DNA of 64,000 bases from Rhabdornis inornatus (GCA_013397075.1 VWZS01004810.1:1006561-1070560); one strand, 5' to 3'. Counted from the stretch's first letter, positions 50,640 through 62,203 are shown. Notes: generated by a model from the sequence alone, not told the origin. Made by a program: numbers and translations.

Positions 50640-50980
50640 AAATTCAGGGAGCTGGGGCTGCCCAGTCTCGAGAAGAGATGACAGAGAGGAGACCTCATTA
50701 ATGAGTATAATTATCTAAAGGGGGGTGCCTAGAGCATGGATCAGGCTCATCTTGGTGGTGCCAGCCACAAGGAAAGAGGAACAGGCAGAAACTGATGCCC
50801 AGAAAGTTCCACCTGAATGTGAGGAGGAATTTCTTGGGAGCATTGGAACAGATTGCGCAGAGGTCACAGGAGATATTTCAGAACCAGTGGATGCACCCCT
50901 GTGCCCTGTGCTCTGGGTGTCCCTGCTAGAGCAGGGACTCCACTGTGGTTCTTTCCCATCTGAGCCACCCTGTGACTCTG
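50640..50980 (+). mobile_element. CR1 LINE fragment (3' end, sense) next to a BRINP1 exon
   Basis: 'gagacctcattaatgagtat', 'aaagttccacctgaatgtga', 'cattggaacagattgcgcag' and the tail 'ccctgtgactctg' follow the CR1 3' order. It starts about 140 bp downstream of the donor at 50498. Confidence 0.75.
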
Positions 50981-53900
50981 AAAGCAGCGGGGGCACAGGC
51001 CAGGCTGCAGCTCCCCCTCCCAAAGCCCCTCTGTGTCCCCAGAGTGCAAAGAGCCTTTGCAATGAATTCAGGGTGTGAGGTGGGAGCTGTGCCCCTGTGC
51101 TGCTCTGAGCACTGTGTGTGTGTGTCAGGACAAACACATCCCTCAGCTGGGGACTGTCCTGCCAGCCCTGCACCACTGCCCTCAGCTTCACAACAGAACG
51201 TGCCCATCTCTCTTTTTTACAGCGTGAAAACAAATGCAGGGGGAAAAACATCCTTTCTTGCTGGAACTGGAGGAATTTTAAAGAGCTCCAGGAAAAGGGA
51301 GTTCAAGGAGTTGGGCAGGGAGTGTGGCCAGAGGGGAAGAGATGGCCAAAAGGCTGAATGCATTAACATGGAGCAGACTTCTGGAAAAAAACAGCAGTTC
51401 AGTAAAATTCAAAATGTGTATGCGGGGGCTGCAGAGAGGTCTGGTGTGCACAGAATGTGTCAGGGATGACATCAGAGAGAGCCCTGTAGGGCCATGAACT
51501 CCTGGGCAGGCGCTGCTGGTGGTGCTGCAGGAACATTTTGAGTAGTTACTGTTGAGCACTGGAGGGGTGAAAATCAGCAGCTCCTATTGTTATTTACTCC
51601 TGGTTCTTTTGTCCCCTCTTTCTCCCGTTATTTTCATGGTTCTTTTCCCCCTTTGGGGTGTACCTTTCTTTCATTTAAATGCTTTCCTTCCAAGAACTAT
51701 TACCTGTGAGAAGGATTCTGCAGTGGTAAAGGCTCAATTTTACTTCAGAATTTGTTGTTGTTGCTCCTTCTAATGTACCTCACCTCCAGCCTTGCCACAT
51801 GGACATGTTTGTAGAGAACTTTGAGGAATTTCTGGCCATCTGTTCCCAAAGCATTCTGCAGACACTGGGATGAGATTAGGTGTGTGCATATGATTCATGC
51901 ACAAATTAGTGGTAGGTAAATTGGCACAGTTACCCTGAAGTCAAATGGCCTCTGGTGTGGTAAAGTCCTCCAAAGATCCTTGGGCTGCTCTTCCAGTCCA
52001 GGCACCCAAATAAATCCATTCCATCAGCAAGAAATGTGAGAGAAAGGAGGTTTCCAAGCATTGAAGAGCACAAGTGACTGCTTTCTTCAGGCCTTAATGA
52101 AGTCTAGGTGAAAATAAACTGCTTTTCATTGAGGAATTCACTTTTCAGGACCATGTTTTACAGAGCCCAAGACAGCCAAGTAAAATGAGATTTTTTTTTC
52201 CGGGTTTACTTTTTTTTCATTGACAGTCCTCTTATTCTTGCCACTCACATCCATGGAAATTCAAAATAAGCAAGACCTTTGATGGTAAAATATATTTTTA
52301 ATTTTGCCTGGGTGAGGTTGTAAATAATTTACAGGGGCTTGTTTCTTCTCCTGATTTTACAACACAACAACTTTAAATATGCAGAGACTTGTAATGAGAA
52401 CTGGTATTGGAGGGGAGGGCTGAACACCCCACCAGCCCCGAGCATGGTGAGCAATGGCAGGGAGAAAAAGAGGATTTATCTTGGCAATGGCAGTCCCAGG
52501 GAAAACGCAGATGGAGCTGGGCATGCATTATGCACGGAGGACACGCTCTAATCACAGTCTGTGGGCTAAACAAGAGCTCTGGGATATGAAAGCAGACATG
52601 TCCTGGCACTCTGGCTCTCCCAGGACCTGGTGTCTCCTCAGCAGAGCTACAAGCACTTCTGCCCTGGGTTATGGCTGTTTGCAGCTCAGCCTGGTGTCTG
52701 AGGAGGTGGCAGACGAGTGACAAGCACAAGGAAATTGTCTGGCTTTGAAACGCCAGCTGCTGCACGGAGCCCAGGAGGGTGGGACATGGAGCAGCACCTG
52801 GACACAGCGATTTTCACACCTGGCCACAGGAGGGACAGCTCTGGTGCCTTTCAACCTACAGAGCCCAGTGAAAACCCAGCCCTGCTCCAGTCTGCTTCTG
52901 ACAAAGGCATTGGTGAAGGGTCACTTTGAGGGCATCCCTGCTCTGGGGTGGAGCACACAGAGCTGAGAGCCAATTTTCAGGAAAATCCCTCAAGGAAAAA
53001 CAACTTTGAACATATCATTCACTTAATAAAGGAGAAATTAGGACTGAATAATGCAGAAAAATTCTGTTAACCTCTCTTGATCCAAGAGTTGCTTTCCCAT
53101 GTGACCCCTCCATGGGGATGCTGTGCTTTTCCAGCTCTGCACAGAGCTACACAAAACAGGTTTCCAGAAGCAGTGTCCAAGCTCAGCCCCCCTCAGTCCT
53201 AAGGACAGCACTGGTCCTTTAGGAAAAAGCATCATCACTCATGGACTTCTCTGTTTTCTTCCTGTGGAGAAAAAAAATGACAGCTTTTGTGTGGAAATCA
53301 CTGATCCCCACTGCCCCAGAGCACAGATTTCTCCTCTCTGTGTGTTCCTTAGTGCCTGGTTTGTGTTGTGCAGGGACTAAATCCAACAGAGATCTGCAGC
53401 GATCTGACACCAGTGCTGCTGCCTGAGGTGATTCCACCCAGGCTTCCTGCCTGCCCTCAGCACAATTCCACCCTCAGCATTCCTCTAGTGAAAATGAACT
53501 AGGCTGGAATGAAAAAGTCCTGATTTTTGTGCTGTGGCTATTAATATGAAGCATTATATTTTTCCAGGAAAAGTTGTTGTTTTTTTTCCCAGTTATTAAT
53601 GCAATTGATGAAGAGTTGACAGCTGTGAATCACAGCTAAAGGGAGAATTATCCCAGATCTTCCCTCTCCTGCCACAGCCTCACAAAATGGTGTTGGAACA
53701 TCATTTCTCATTTCTCTCTGCTGCATCTCCTTGCAGTTAGATTCTTCTGTTACACGAGAGATCCAGAACTTCTGGCTCAAAATCCACTTTCCCACTGATC
53801 CAGCCTCTTCAGTGGCAAATGAGTTGACTCACGAAAACTGACAAAGTTCCTTCAAATCCCCCTGAAAAACACAAAGAGATGAAACTTGAAAATGCATTGA

Positions 53901-54274
53901 GAGTGGTCAGTGCAGTGACCACTGCTCCTCACACTCATCACAGACATTTTATTACCTGTGCCTTGCTGGCTGCTTGTTGTATTCAGCTGTTGTGTCCCAT
54001 CACATACAGGGGGTTAAATCCTCTGGAAGATGGATTGACTTTGTTTGTGTGGCAGAGCCTTGATACCTGCCAAGGTCCCCTCACAAGCTCAACACATAAA
54101 AATGGTAATGGTGATAGAGGAAATCAAAGCTGGTGTCATTTTCCAGGGAAAGTTTTTTTGTGAGAGGTAACAATGATGACATTGTTACTGCCACAGCTTT
54201 GATCGTGCTGGAAGGCTAGTCTGTTATTTTTAACAAAATATTGAGGACAAAGTTTTACATGCCTAACTTCACTT

Positions 54275-54520
54275 AGGTCCTGCAAAACTAATTAAAAGAT
54301 TTCAACTGATCAATTATTTTGATGCAAAGTACCTTCTTTCCACCAAAAAAAAAAAAAAAGTCCATTTTTCAACTCAAAGCCAAAGGCTGAATACTCAACA
54401 CAACTATTGCTTGAAAAACTGAAATCTAATAAAAATATTTTGATTTTCAGCCAGAATATTTTTGGTTTGTTTTCAGGCATTTGGCTTTCAGATAAAAGCT
54501 GGAAAATTTCCAGGGAAAGT
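54275..54520. repeat. Possible old AT-rich repeat, unknown family
   Basis: Successive runs such as 'tccatttttcaactcaaagc', 'attttgattttcagccagaa' and 'gctggaaaatttccaggg' resemble the same old repeat class in style. The match is too weak to align by eye. Confidence 0.25.
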
Positions 54521-55794
54521 GAGGGGGAGGGCTTACTGGGATTTTGGTTATTTTTTTAATATATGCAATAAAAGAAATAATTTGGGTGAATCAAATTATT
54601 TTAGCTAATAAGAATTTTAAAGAAAAGTAAGACCTTGTTCTCTTGAAACAAATTATGCAAAGATGATGAAGAGCAAAATATATTTTGGCCTTGAAAGCAG
54701 TGGTACATATTTTTTGGACCATGCTATCACTGCCAGAGGCAGTGTATTCATCAGTGGTTCATCTATCAAATCAGAACAAGAACCATTCTTCTCATTAAGA
54801 GAGTTATGTAGAAATGGCACATTCCTCCTCTACTTGTGTCTTCTCTTCTTTTATTAAAATCCAAGTTTCATGTGTTAAGGATGCAGGATGGCATTCCACC
54901 TTTTTAGACCTCTGGCAGTGCCAGCCTTACGTTAAGAATGAACTGGATTTTAATGTGCCTCACCCAGCACAAATTGAACTATTAGGTAAATATTCCTTCT
55001 CAGCTTCATGTCATTTTCAGACATGTTTTGTTACATTCAGGTCTCTGCTGACATTTATCAGTCCTTAACTGCTTCACCCCCAGATTCTCTGTGGTTACCA
55101 TTTCAAAATCACCTGCTTTTGTCCCTTATCTTGTGTGGTATTTTTACTGTCTACTTATATTCCCTGAATGAGACTCTGGGACAGCAAAGAAGGCAGCAAG
55201 GTGGCTAGTTCAAATTAACTTTCTTATTTGCTCTTTCCTCTGATTAATTCTCTTTACTCATCCCCTTTCCCCTCCCTTTTGCAAGGCCACTGGAAGCTGA
55301 AGAGGCCCAGCTAACATTTGTTTGTCCACTGTACCTACCCACACACTGTGTTCTATCTGCAATCATCACCTATTCCTTCTGGAAGTCAGGTCAGACAGAG
55401 GCTTGCATAAAGTGGGATCTTCTCCTGTCAGGTGTGCATCATTCTAGAGGCACTGCCTACAGAGAGAATGTTCCTCGAGTGGGACAGAGGGGCTAAACCC
55501 TCTCCAGCAGTTGTGGCAAATCTCTGATGCCTAAAAAAAATGTCCAGAATGTTATCTACTCAATTCAGCAGAGCTGCTTTACTTGTCTGGTGGACTTGGC
55601 CTTGCTGTCTGAATGGAGGAGGAGGTTTCTGTATGTCCCCCTGGGGTCCTGGTGCTGTGAGGAAGGGTGGATTCCTCCAAGGGCGCCTTAGGTATCAGAC
55701 TTTTCTTTCTTTAGGTGCAGTAGATGACACTGTTTGCTCCTGTGTAAGATGGCCCTGCCTGGCAGCCTGAAATCTGCTTTTCTTTCTGCTGCAG

Positions 55795-55964
55795 GAGAGG
55801 AGGCCTTGACCATGTACATGGACAAAAGCCGCCTCGACAGAAAGTCAGGAAACGCCACCCAGAGCGTTGAAGCTTTGCACCAGCTGGCATCCTCCTACTT
55901 TGTAGATCGTGATGGCACCATGAGGAGACTCCATGAGATCCAGATCTCTACCGGAGCAATCAAG
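55795..55964 (+). CDS. BRINP1: BRINP1 third coding exon
   Basis: The exon is 170 bp. Its first two bases complete Gly137, then 56 codons give residues 138-193, starting EEALTMYMDKSRLDRKSG and ending HEIQISTGAIK. The acceptor is strong (ctttctgctgcag|G at 55794/55795). The donor AAG|GTACCA at 55964/55965 has the GT and +3 A but lacks the usual +5 G. Asn156-Ala-Thr is an N-glycosylation sequon, consistent with a protein entering the secretory pathway. This is the middle of the MACPF domain. The reading frame continues past 55964 into intron by chance; the next exon joins in phase 0. Confidence 0.96.
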
Positions 55965-57225
55965 GTACCACATACTGCCTTAGGAAGAGCAAAAAGATTG
56001 TCTGCATTGTATGGATTCTCTAGGGATTTGGGGCAGGACTTTGCCAGCCTGATGTCTTCTTTGATCACAAGTTGTTTTGTTCCCAGGGTTAGCTGTTCTC
56101 TTATTCAATTGAAGAACCGATTTCCCCAGGGCCACTAATGCCTGGAAAGTGGTGGGCATTCAGTGTGGTGGCTGTGTAGGATTGGAGACTTTCACTAAGT
56201 GTGACAGTGACTTCTGGAAGGGAGAGGGGGAGCAGAGGACCCGGATCAGTGATGGAGGTTGGAAGAGAAAGGCAGGTCTGTGAAATGAGCAACCCTGTGC
56301 CACCTAGGAGGATTTGTCTCCTGGAGGTGTAAGGCAAAACATCTCTCAGCTGAATTTAATACAAGAAATGGTGAAAAACTCAGTGTGGCATTACTGAGGC
56401 ATCTCAAATGAGAGACAGCTTGGGGGTTGCAGCAGGAAGGAAGGGAAGCTGCTCAGAGAATACAAAATAGGGGAAATGGGTCTGCAAAGGCTGCCTTCTC
56501 TGAAAGCAATCATCCTACACTGGGCAGGGATTTTATTGTTGCTGAGTTCACTCCAGGGAAGGTGATGTGGATGGAGTCGTCATTGTTAGCCATTTCTGAA
56601 AGGTTTCAGCACTCGTTATTGTTCTGTGCCGTCTCATGGCTGAGGCTGTTCCCTTCTGGATAGGAAATTGTATAGAGATATAGAAACAGTGACAGCAGAT
56701 AATCACCCGTGGTGAATTCTGGAAGGGCAGCTCTCCTCCATGGCTGGAAACAACAGCAGCAGCAGCACTGCAGGTCACCTGTGCCTCCCTCCATCCTCAG
56801 CACAGGGCTGGTGTTCACATCTGCTGTGGGAGCACCAGGCACCACTGTGGGCTGGCAATCCATCTCTGTTTCCTGCTTTCCAATAAGAGAAGCTGGGGAA
56901 TAATTCCTCTACAGGCTTCTGATGTTCTCCAATGGAGATCCTCCGTGAGAAACATCAATCTGCAGGATCCCATTGCCAAGCCCAGAATAACCTGAGGTAC
57001 CCTAAGAAAGCAGCCACAATTCATTCTGGTTTTTCAGCTTGCGACTGCACCAAACATTAGCAGTGTCTGTGCAGGGTGGGGCATTTTTTTCCCAACTAAG
57101 GAAGATGTGTTTTGGGTTATATCAGCTGGTGACAAGGAGTCCTTGGAGTAAAAGATTAAAAAAGCCTGGGGAAGGTGTGTGCTGCAGTCATAGGGAAGAT
57201 TCTCTCTTTTCTGCATCCTCTGTAG
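55965..57225 (+). other. BRINP1: BRINP1 intron between third and fourth coding exons (1.3 kb)
   Basis: Bounded by GTACCA and tctgtag. I recognise no repeat or gene in it. There is a short CAG/CAA-rich patch around 56749-56765. Confidence 0.85.
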
Positions 57226-57331
57226 GTAACAGAAACTCGGACTGGCCCCCTGGGCTGTAACAGCTACGACAATCTGGACTCTGTGAGTTCTGTCCTTCTG
57301 CAAAGCACTGAGAGCAAACTCCACCTGCAAG
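57226..57331 (+). CDS. BRINP1: BRINP1 fourth coding exon (last one in the window)
   Basis: The exon is 106 bp: 35 codons for residues 194-228, plus the first base of a Gly codon. It starts [16 protein letters not shown] and ends [12 protein letters not shown]. The acceptor is tcctctgtag|G at 57225/57226, a TAG type after a pyrimidine-rich stretch; the donor is AAG|GTAGGG at 57331/57332. The following exon should begin with the two remaining bases of codon 229; I read 57332-64000 for a matching continuation and found none, so it lies downstream. The exon is too short and too embedded to show as a long open frame, but the phase-0 join to the previous exon and the family match make it secure. 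Confidence 0.95.
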
Positions 57332-58927
57332 GTAGGGCCCAGGAACCAGGGAGGGGGGTAGAAATGGGAGAGGGGTGCCCTTTCTCTGAGCCTTTCCCCC
57401 TCTTCTCTTTGCTGTGATTCTGCTGTGTCTGCAAGTTCCCTGAAGCTTCTGGTGGCTTCACATGAAGCTCTGCTGAGCAGAGGCAGGGCTGACCCCACTG
57501 AAGTGTCTGAGTCCTCTCTTGTCATTGAATTTTGATGGACTTCTGTGTATGATACGCACACCAACATTAAAAAAAATGTGACCTTTTCCATCAGTATTGA
57601 AGGAGAATTCTGCCCACGTCTCTCCGTCCCTCCCGAACTGCTGATTTGTGTAAGAGGTTTGCAGATCAGCTTTCAGGACTCTCTAATGACCATAATCTTT
57701 GGGAAAAGTCACAGAGGTTTTATTTGGATGCTAGAAGCCATGGCTTCAGTCCCAGATGGGGAGCTAGTCCAGAAGTCAACAGATAGAGGTCATGGCTGAA
57801 TTAATAAATAAATACATGCTGGTTAGCAAGAAGTCAACTTCAGTAGAAGGAGGAAATTCACTGGGCATGTAATTTATGAAGGTAATTCCCAAGTTTTTGA
57901 CAAAATAAGGAAATGTGGGATTTAATTGCTCATTTGCCCAGATGGTTTAGTTCTTGAATCCTTGTACTTGCACAAATTTTAATTTTTCAGATGAACGGGC
58001 TACATTATATCTTCTGCTTTGAGTATAATTTGGCAAGTGCTGTTTTAATCTTTGGTTTCACAGAAACTGGGTTTCATTTACCAAGTAATGTTGTGGATAT
58101 AATATTATTGTTGTTATTATTTGCCTTTAAAAATAATAGGCAGGTTGTTTTCACTATGCCGGTGATTATCCAAATCACTGAGTTCTAGTTCTTACCTAAT
58201 TAACAATAAGCGGTTTGAGGGGTTTTTTACACTTTGATGATAGCTGCTGGTAATGAAAACCCAAGGATGACACATGAGATAAGTGAGGAAGCAGCTAAAT
58301 CAGCAGGCAGCTCGGGTTATAGGCAGACAAGTGGGTAAATCAATAGACCTGTATTGGTTATCTGATCCTACATGAGAGGAGATAAACCAAGGGAGGGGGA
58401 AGGAGGTGGAGGAAGAGGGAAAAAATAGGAGAGAGAGGGGATGAAGCTGTAATCTCTGATGGGAGCAGACAGAGGACCAGAGGTGGGTTTCATGGAGCTC
58501 CATGGCTGAAGCCAGTGCAGGAGAGGCTGGAGCCAAGCCAAAGGAGACAGCGAGGGAAGGGAGGAAGGCAGGAGCTCTTCCTGATAGAACAAAGTGACCT
58601 TTAAAGCTCCACCTGAGTGTTCTACCTAATCTGGAGTGTGGTTCTTGGGATAATTACCCAGGATCCTTCTTCTGCTCTGAGAGGCCTCATTAGGAATTAG
58701 TCACAGGGCTGCAGCAGGTAATGGATTGTGACCAAGTCTCCTCTGATCTGATTAGCAGCCGAGCATGAGCTGCTGACAGAAATCCATGTTCCTGCCTTTG
58801 TGTCACTCCAGCTCTGAGCCTGGCTCAATAAAAGAGCAGCTTCTTCGTGACAGGGAGAATTTCTCTGTCTGAACTGGCTGCTGCCCAGCCCTGGGAGTTG
58901 GGGTTTCAAAGCTGTGCCTTTCAGGAG

Positions 58928-59041
58928 AGACAATGGGTGGAACGTGGCACTGATTGCCCTGGTCTGGTTGACAAGGTGGTGATCAGTCAGAGGTTGGACT
59001 CATGATCTCGGTGGTCTTTTCCAACCTAAATGATTCCATGA
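58928..59041 (+). mobile_element. CR1 LINE 3' end (sense), inside duplicate copy 1
   Basis: 'ccctggtctggttgacaagg', 'gatcagtcagaggttggact' and 'cttttccaacctaaatgatt' are the CR1 3' terminus in sense orientation. Confidence 0.8.
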
Positions 59042-59564
59042 ACCCAGGTAGGGTTTGGGCAGGTTGATTTTGGGGGGGATGGTGCAGGGGGTATGGTGCT
59101 GCACTTGTGGTTACTGGGACAAAAAAAGAATCACTAATTTATAAACAAGTATCCTCGTGGGATGCACAAGGGTGTATATATATATAGATATGTACACAAT
59201 ATTTATCACAGAAAGCACAGAAGGTCTCCCTTTTTCCCAGCACTCCCTAGAGCAGGATCCCTGTGGTGATCCTGCAGGGCAGGATGCCAGCAGCTCCACA
59301 GCAACCTGTTGGAAAAGGGGAATTTATGTCCTCTGAACAAATGTCCTGGGCAGAAATTGGAAAATTTAACTGAAAAAAGCAACACTTCGAAAAATTTCAG
59401 GAAATCCAAATTTCAGAGGCATGTCCTGTTGTATCAATACTGTTATTGACAGTATATGTCAATATTGGAGCATAGCAGTGTTTCAGTGAGGTACAATCCT
59501 TCTGTGCTGTTCTAAACTGTGCAACAATAAACAGGAAATTTTGCATATTGGATCATTTGCTGCC

Positions 59565-59795
59565 TCAAATATGGTCATATATTATAATACTGCACATAAT
59601 ACATGTTATATACAATACTTACATAGTATTAAATGTATTATATTTCAGTATTTAATATTATATTGTTATATATGTGTAAATACCCTTATCTATTATACAT
59701 CTATAACTACATAGAGATATATATTATATACCTACACAGTATATATGATAGTATAACATTAGAATTTACATTAAAATTAATATTAAAGCTTTTTC
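59565..59795. repeat. AT-rich low-complexity block (repeated at 61256-61486)
   Basis: Irregular TATA/ATTA-rich sequence with very little G or C. Two of the three differences found between the duplicate blocks fall here (59667, 59780). Confidence 0.7.
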
Positions 59796-59904
59796 CAAGA
59801 TGGGCAGAACACTAATGGCAACACAAAACATTTCAGCTTTTCAGTGCAGTGAAATGAGGGAGTATGAAAAAATACATTTAGAAAGTCAAAAGTGCTTTTG
59901 GAGT

Positions 59905-59996
59905 CAACATGCTCTCACAAAATGCTTCAATGGAACTGCATTTTCAACAGAGAACTCTTCTGTGGAAAATGTTCCAAATAGCTCTAATTTAGAGCT
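59905..59996. repeat. Old AT-rich dispersed repeat, unknown family (copy B; repeated at 61596-61687)
   Basis: It shares block order with 7500-7626. It ends in a near-perfect inverted repeat agctctaatttagagct (59980-59996), 8-base arms around one base. Confidence 0.35.
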
Positions 59997-60079
59997 GGGG
60001 AAATTTACCTCTTTTAATGCAGGAAGCCTTTTATATGCAGTCTAAAGCCAAACATCTCTCTCTAATAGTTTTTCTAGGT

Positions 60080-60080
60080 N
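60080..60080. other. Assembly gap (single N)
   Basis: An undetermined base lies exactly at the end of duplicate copy 1, so it is a contig joint rather than one miscalled base. Confidence 0.8.
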
Positions 60081-60126
60081 CTGGTTACTTTTCTATGTCA
60101 TAGATTCAGGAGGTGCTTGATTTAAA

Positions 60127-60157
60127 AAAAAAAAAAATATATATATATATATATATG
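60127..60157. repeat. A-run and (AT)n microsatellite
   Basis: An A homopolymer passes into about ten AT units, within the isolated contig piece 60081-60364. Confidence 0.85.
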
Positions 60158-60310
60158 TATGGGTTTTTTTTTTAATATTTGCAATATCCAAGTAGATTTC
60201 TTCGAGAACAACGCAGAATTTGGGATATTTTTTTAGGGTTGTGGCTGGCAGCAGGGCTTTCCCAACTAGCACAAGCTGCTCAGAGGGGCTGTTATATTCC
60301 TTGGGATTGC

Positions 60311-60364
60311 AGCTTTCCTGCTTTATAGGTAGAAACTGAAGCACCCAGAGCAGTGCTCTCAGTA
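60311..60364. repeat. 54-bp direct repeat, copy 1 (end of isolated contig piece)
   Basis: It matches 62150-62203 with one difference (A60333/C62172). It ends at the N at 60365, so it is likely an unmerged contig overlap. Confidence 0.9.
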
Positions 60365-60365
60365 N
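60365..60365. other. Assembly gap (single N)
   Basis: An undetermined base lies exactly before duplicate copy 2. With the N at 60080 it isolates a 284-bp piece (60081-60364). Confidence 0.8.
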
Positions 60366-61770
60366 CTCTGAGAGGCCTCATTAGGAATTAGTCACAGGGC
60401 TGCAGCAGGTAATGGATTGTGACCAAGTCTCCTCTGATCTGATTAGCAGCCGAGCATGAGCTGCTGACAGAAATCCATGTTCCTGCCTTTGTGTCACTCC
60501 AGCTCTGAGCCTGGCTCAATAAAAGAGCAGCTTCTTCGTGACAGGGAGAATTTCTCTGTCTGAACTGGCTGCTGCCCAGCCCTGGGAGTTGGGGTTTCAA
60601 AGCTGTGCCTTTCAGGAGAGACAATGGGTGGAACGTGGCACTGATTGCCCTGGTCTGGTTGACAAGGTGGTGATCAGTCAGAGGTTGGACTCATGATCTC
60701 GGTGGTCTTTTCCAACCTAAATGATTCCATGAACCCAGGTAGGGTTTGGGCAGGTTGATTTTGGGGGGGATGGTGCAGGGGGTATGGTGCTGCACTTGTG
60801 GTTACTGGGACAAAAAAAGAATCACTAATTTATAAACAAGTATCCTCGTGGGATGCACAAGGGTGTATATATATATAGATATGTACACAATATTTATCAC
60901 AGAAAGCACAGAAGGTCTCCCTTTTTCCCAGCACTCCCTAGAGCAGGATCCCTGTGGTGATCCTGCAGGGCAGGATGCCAGCAGCTCCACAGCAACCTGT
61001 TGGAAAAGGGGAATTTATGTCCCCTGAACAAATGTCCTGGGCAGAAATTGGAAAATTTAACTGAAAAAAGCAACACTTCGAAAAATTTCAGGAAATCCAA
61101 ATTTCAGAGGCATGTCCTGTTGTATCAATACTGTTATTGACAGTATATGTCAATATTGGAGCATAGCAGTGTTTCAGTGAGGTACAATCCTTCTGTGCTG
61201 TTCTAAACTGTGCAACAATAAACAGGAAATTTTGCATATTGGATCATTTGCTGCCTCAAATATGGTCATATATTATAATACTGCACATAATACATGTTAT
61301 ATACAATACTTACATAGTATTAAATGTATTATATTTCAGTATTTAATATTATATTGTAATATATGTGTAAATACCCTTATCTATTATACATCTATAACTA
61401 CATAGAGATATATATTATATACCTACACAGTATATATGATAGTATAACATTAGAATTTACATTAAAATTACTATTAAAGCTTTTTCCAAGATGGGCAGAA
61501 CACTAATGGCAACACAAAACATTTCAGCTTTTCAGTGCAGTGAAATGAGGGAGTATGAAAAAATACATTTAGAAAGTCAAAAGTGCTTTTGGAGTCAACA
61601 TGCTCTCACAAAATGCTTCAATGGAACTGCATTTTCAACAGAGAACTCTTCTGTGGAAAATGTTCCAAATAGCTCTAATTTAGAGCTGGGGAAATTTACC
61701 TCTTTTAATGCAGGAAGCCTTTTATATGCAGTCTAAAGCCAAACATCTCTCTCTAATAGTTTTTCTAGGT
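60366..61770. repeat. Direct duplication, copy 2 (1405 bp), begins after an N
   Basis: This is the second copy of 58675-60079, starting directly after the N at 60365. Beyond 61770 it continues into sequence (gaattaagga...) not found after copy 1, as expected if this contig extends further than the first. Confidence 0.95.
60619..60732 (+). mobile_element. CR1 LINE 3' end (sense), inside duplicate copy 2
   Basis: Identical by eye to the copy at 58928-59041 and present only because of the block duplication. Confidence 0.8.
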
Positions 61771-62148
61771 GAATTAAGGACATGTTCCCTTGTCAGATAC
61801 TTCATATTCCGCCTGTAGTTATCTAAGATAAACCTATATCAAATTTGTGCTGCTCTTCATTTTTAAAGAGGAACTTCAGGCTTTACAAAGTGGCAGAATT
61901 TCTCCTCTGATCAATAAGTTACCTTCAAAACTAAGATATTCAAGTCAACAGCAAAATTACTTTGTGCATCTGTTATCAGCTCCTGAGGCTGCTGTCGGGG
62001 ATGAGCCCATTCCTTGTGCCCCCTGGCTTGGATTGAGGGATTCTCCCCATGGAAATGGTCCAAAATCTCAGTTTTTAAGATCAGCTTGACTCTCTCCTTG
62101 GCTGCTGACATGAGGTTGTTTCATTAGTACTCAACAGTGAAAGATTGG

Positions 62149-62149
62149 N
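62149..62149. other. Assembly gap (single N)
   Basis: An undetermined base is followed by 54 bases (62150-62203) that repeat the end of the isolated piece (60311-60364). Confidence 0.8.
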
Positions 62150-62203
62150 AGCTTTCCTGCTTTATAGGTAGCAACTGAAGCACCCAGAGCAGTGCTCTCA
62201 GTA
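62150..62203. repeat. 54-bp direct repeat, copy 2 (start of last contig)
   Basis: It begins directly after the N at 62149 and matches 60311-60364. After 62203 the sequence continues with new material. Confidence 0.9.

Larger units (their letters stand above)
50498..55794 (+). other. BRINP1: BRINP1 intron between second and third coding exons (5.3 kb)
   Basis: Bounded by GTAGGT and ctgcag. A sense-strand CR1 fragment occupies about 50640-50980, starting only about 140 bases after the exon. A diverged AT-rich repeat-like stretch lies near 54275-54520. The rest appears unique, with no further features that I can support. Confidence 0.85.
58675..60079. repeat. Direct duplication, copy 1 (1405 bp), ends at an N
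   Basis: This block is repeated at 60366-61770 at a constant offset of 1691 with no indels seen. I found three differences: T59332/C61023, T59667/A61358 and A59780/C61471. The copy ends exactly at the single N at 60080. Near identity and gap-bounded ends suggest two haplotypes of one locus left unmerged. Confidence 0.95.

Noticed and set aside
50059..50718. 219-codon frame containing the BRINP1 MACPF exon
   Set aside because: Only 50307-50497 is coding; both sides are intron that happens to stay open, ending inside a CR1 copy.
58697..60990. Pairs of identical short open frames (for example 58697-58933 and 60388-60624) that look like a gene family
   Set aside because: They are identical only because the 1405-bp block is duplicated, and they are antisense to repeat-containing intron.
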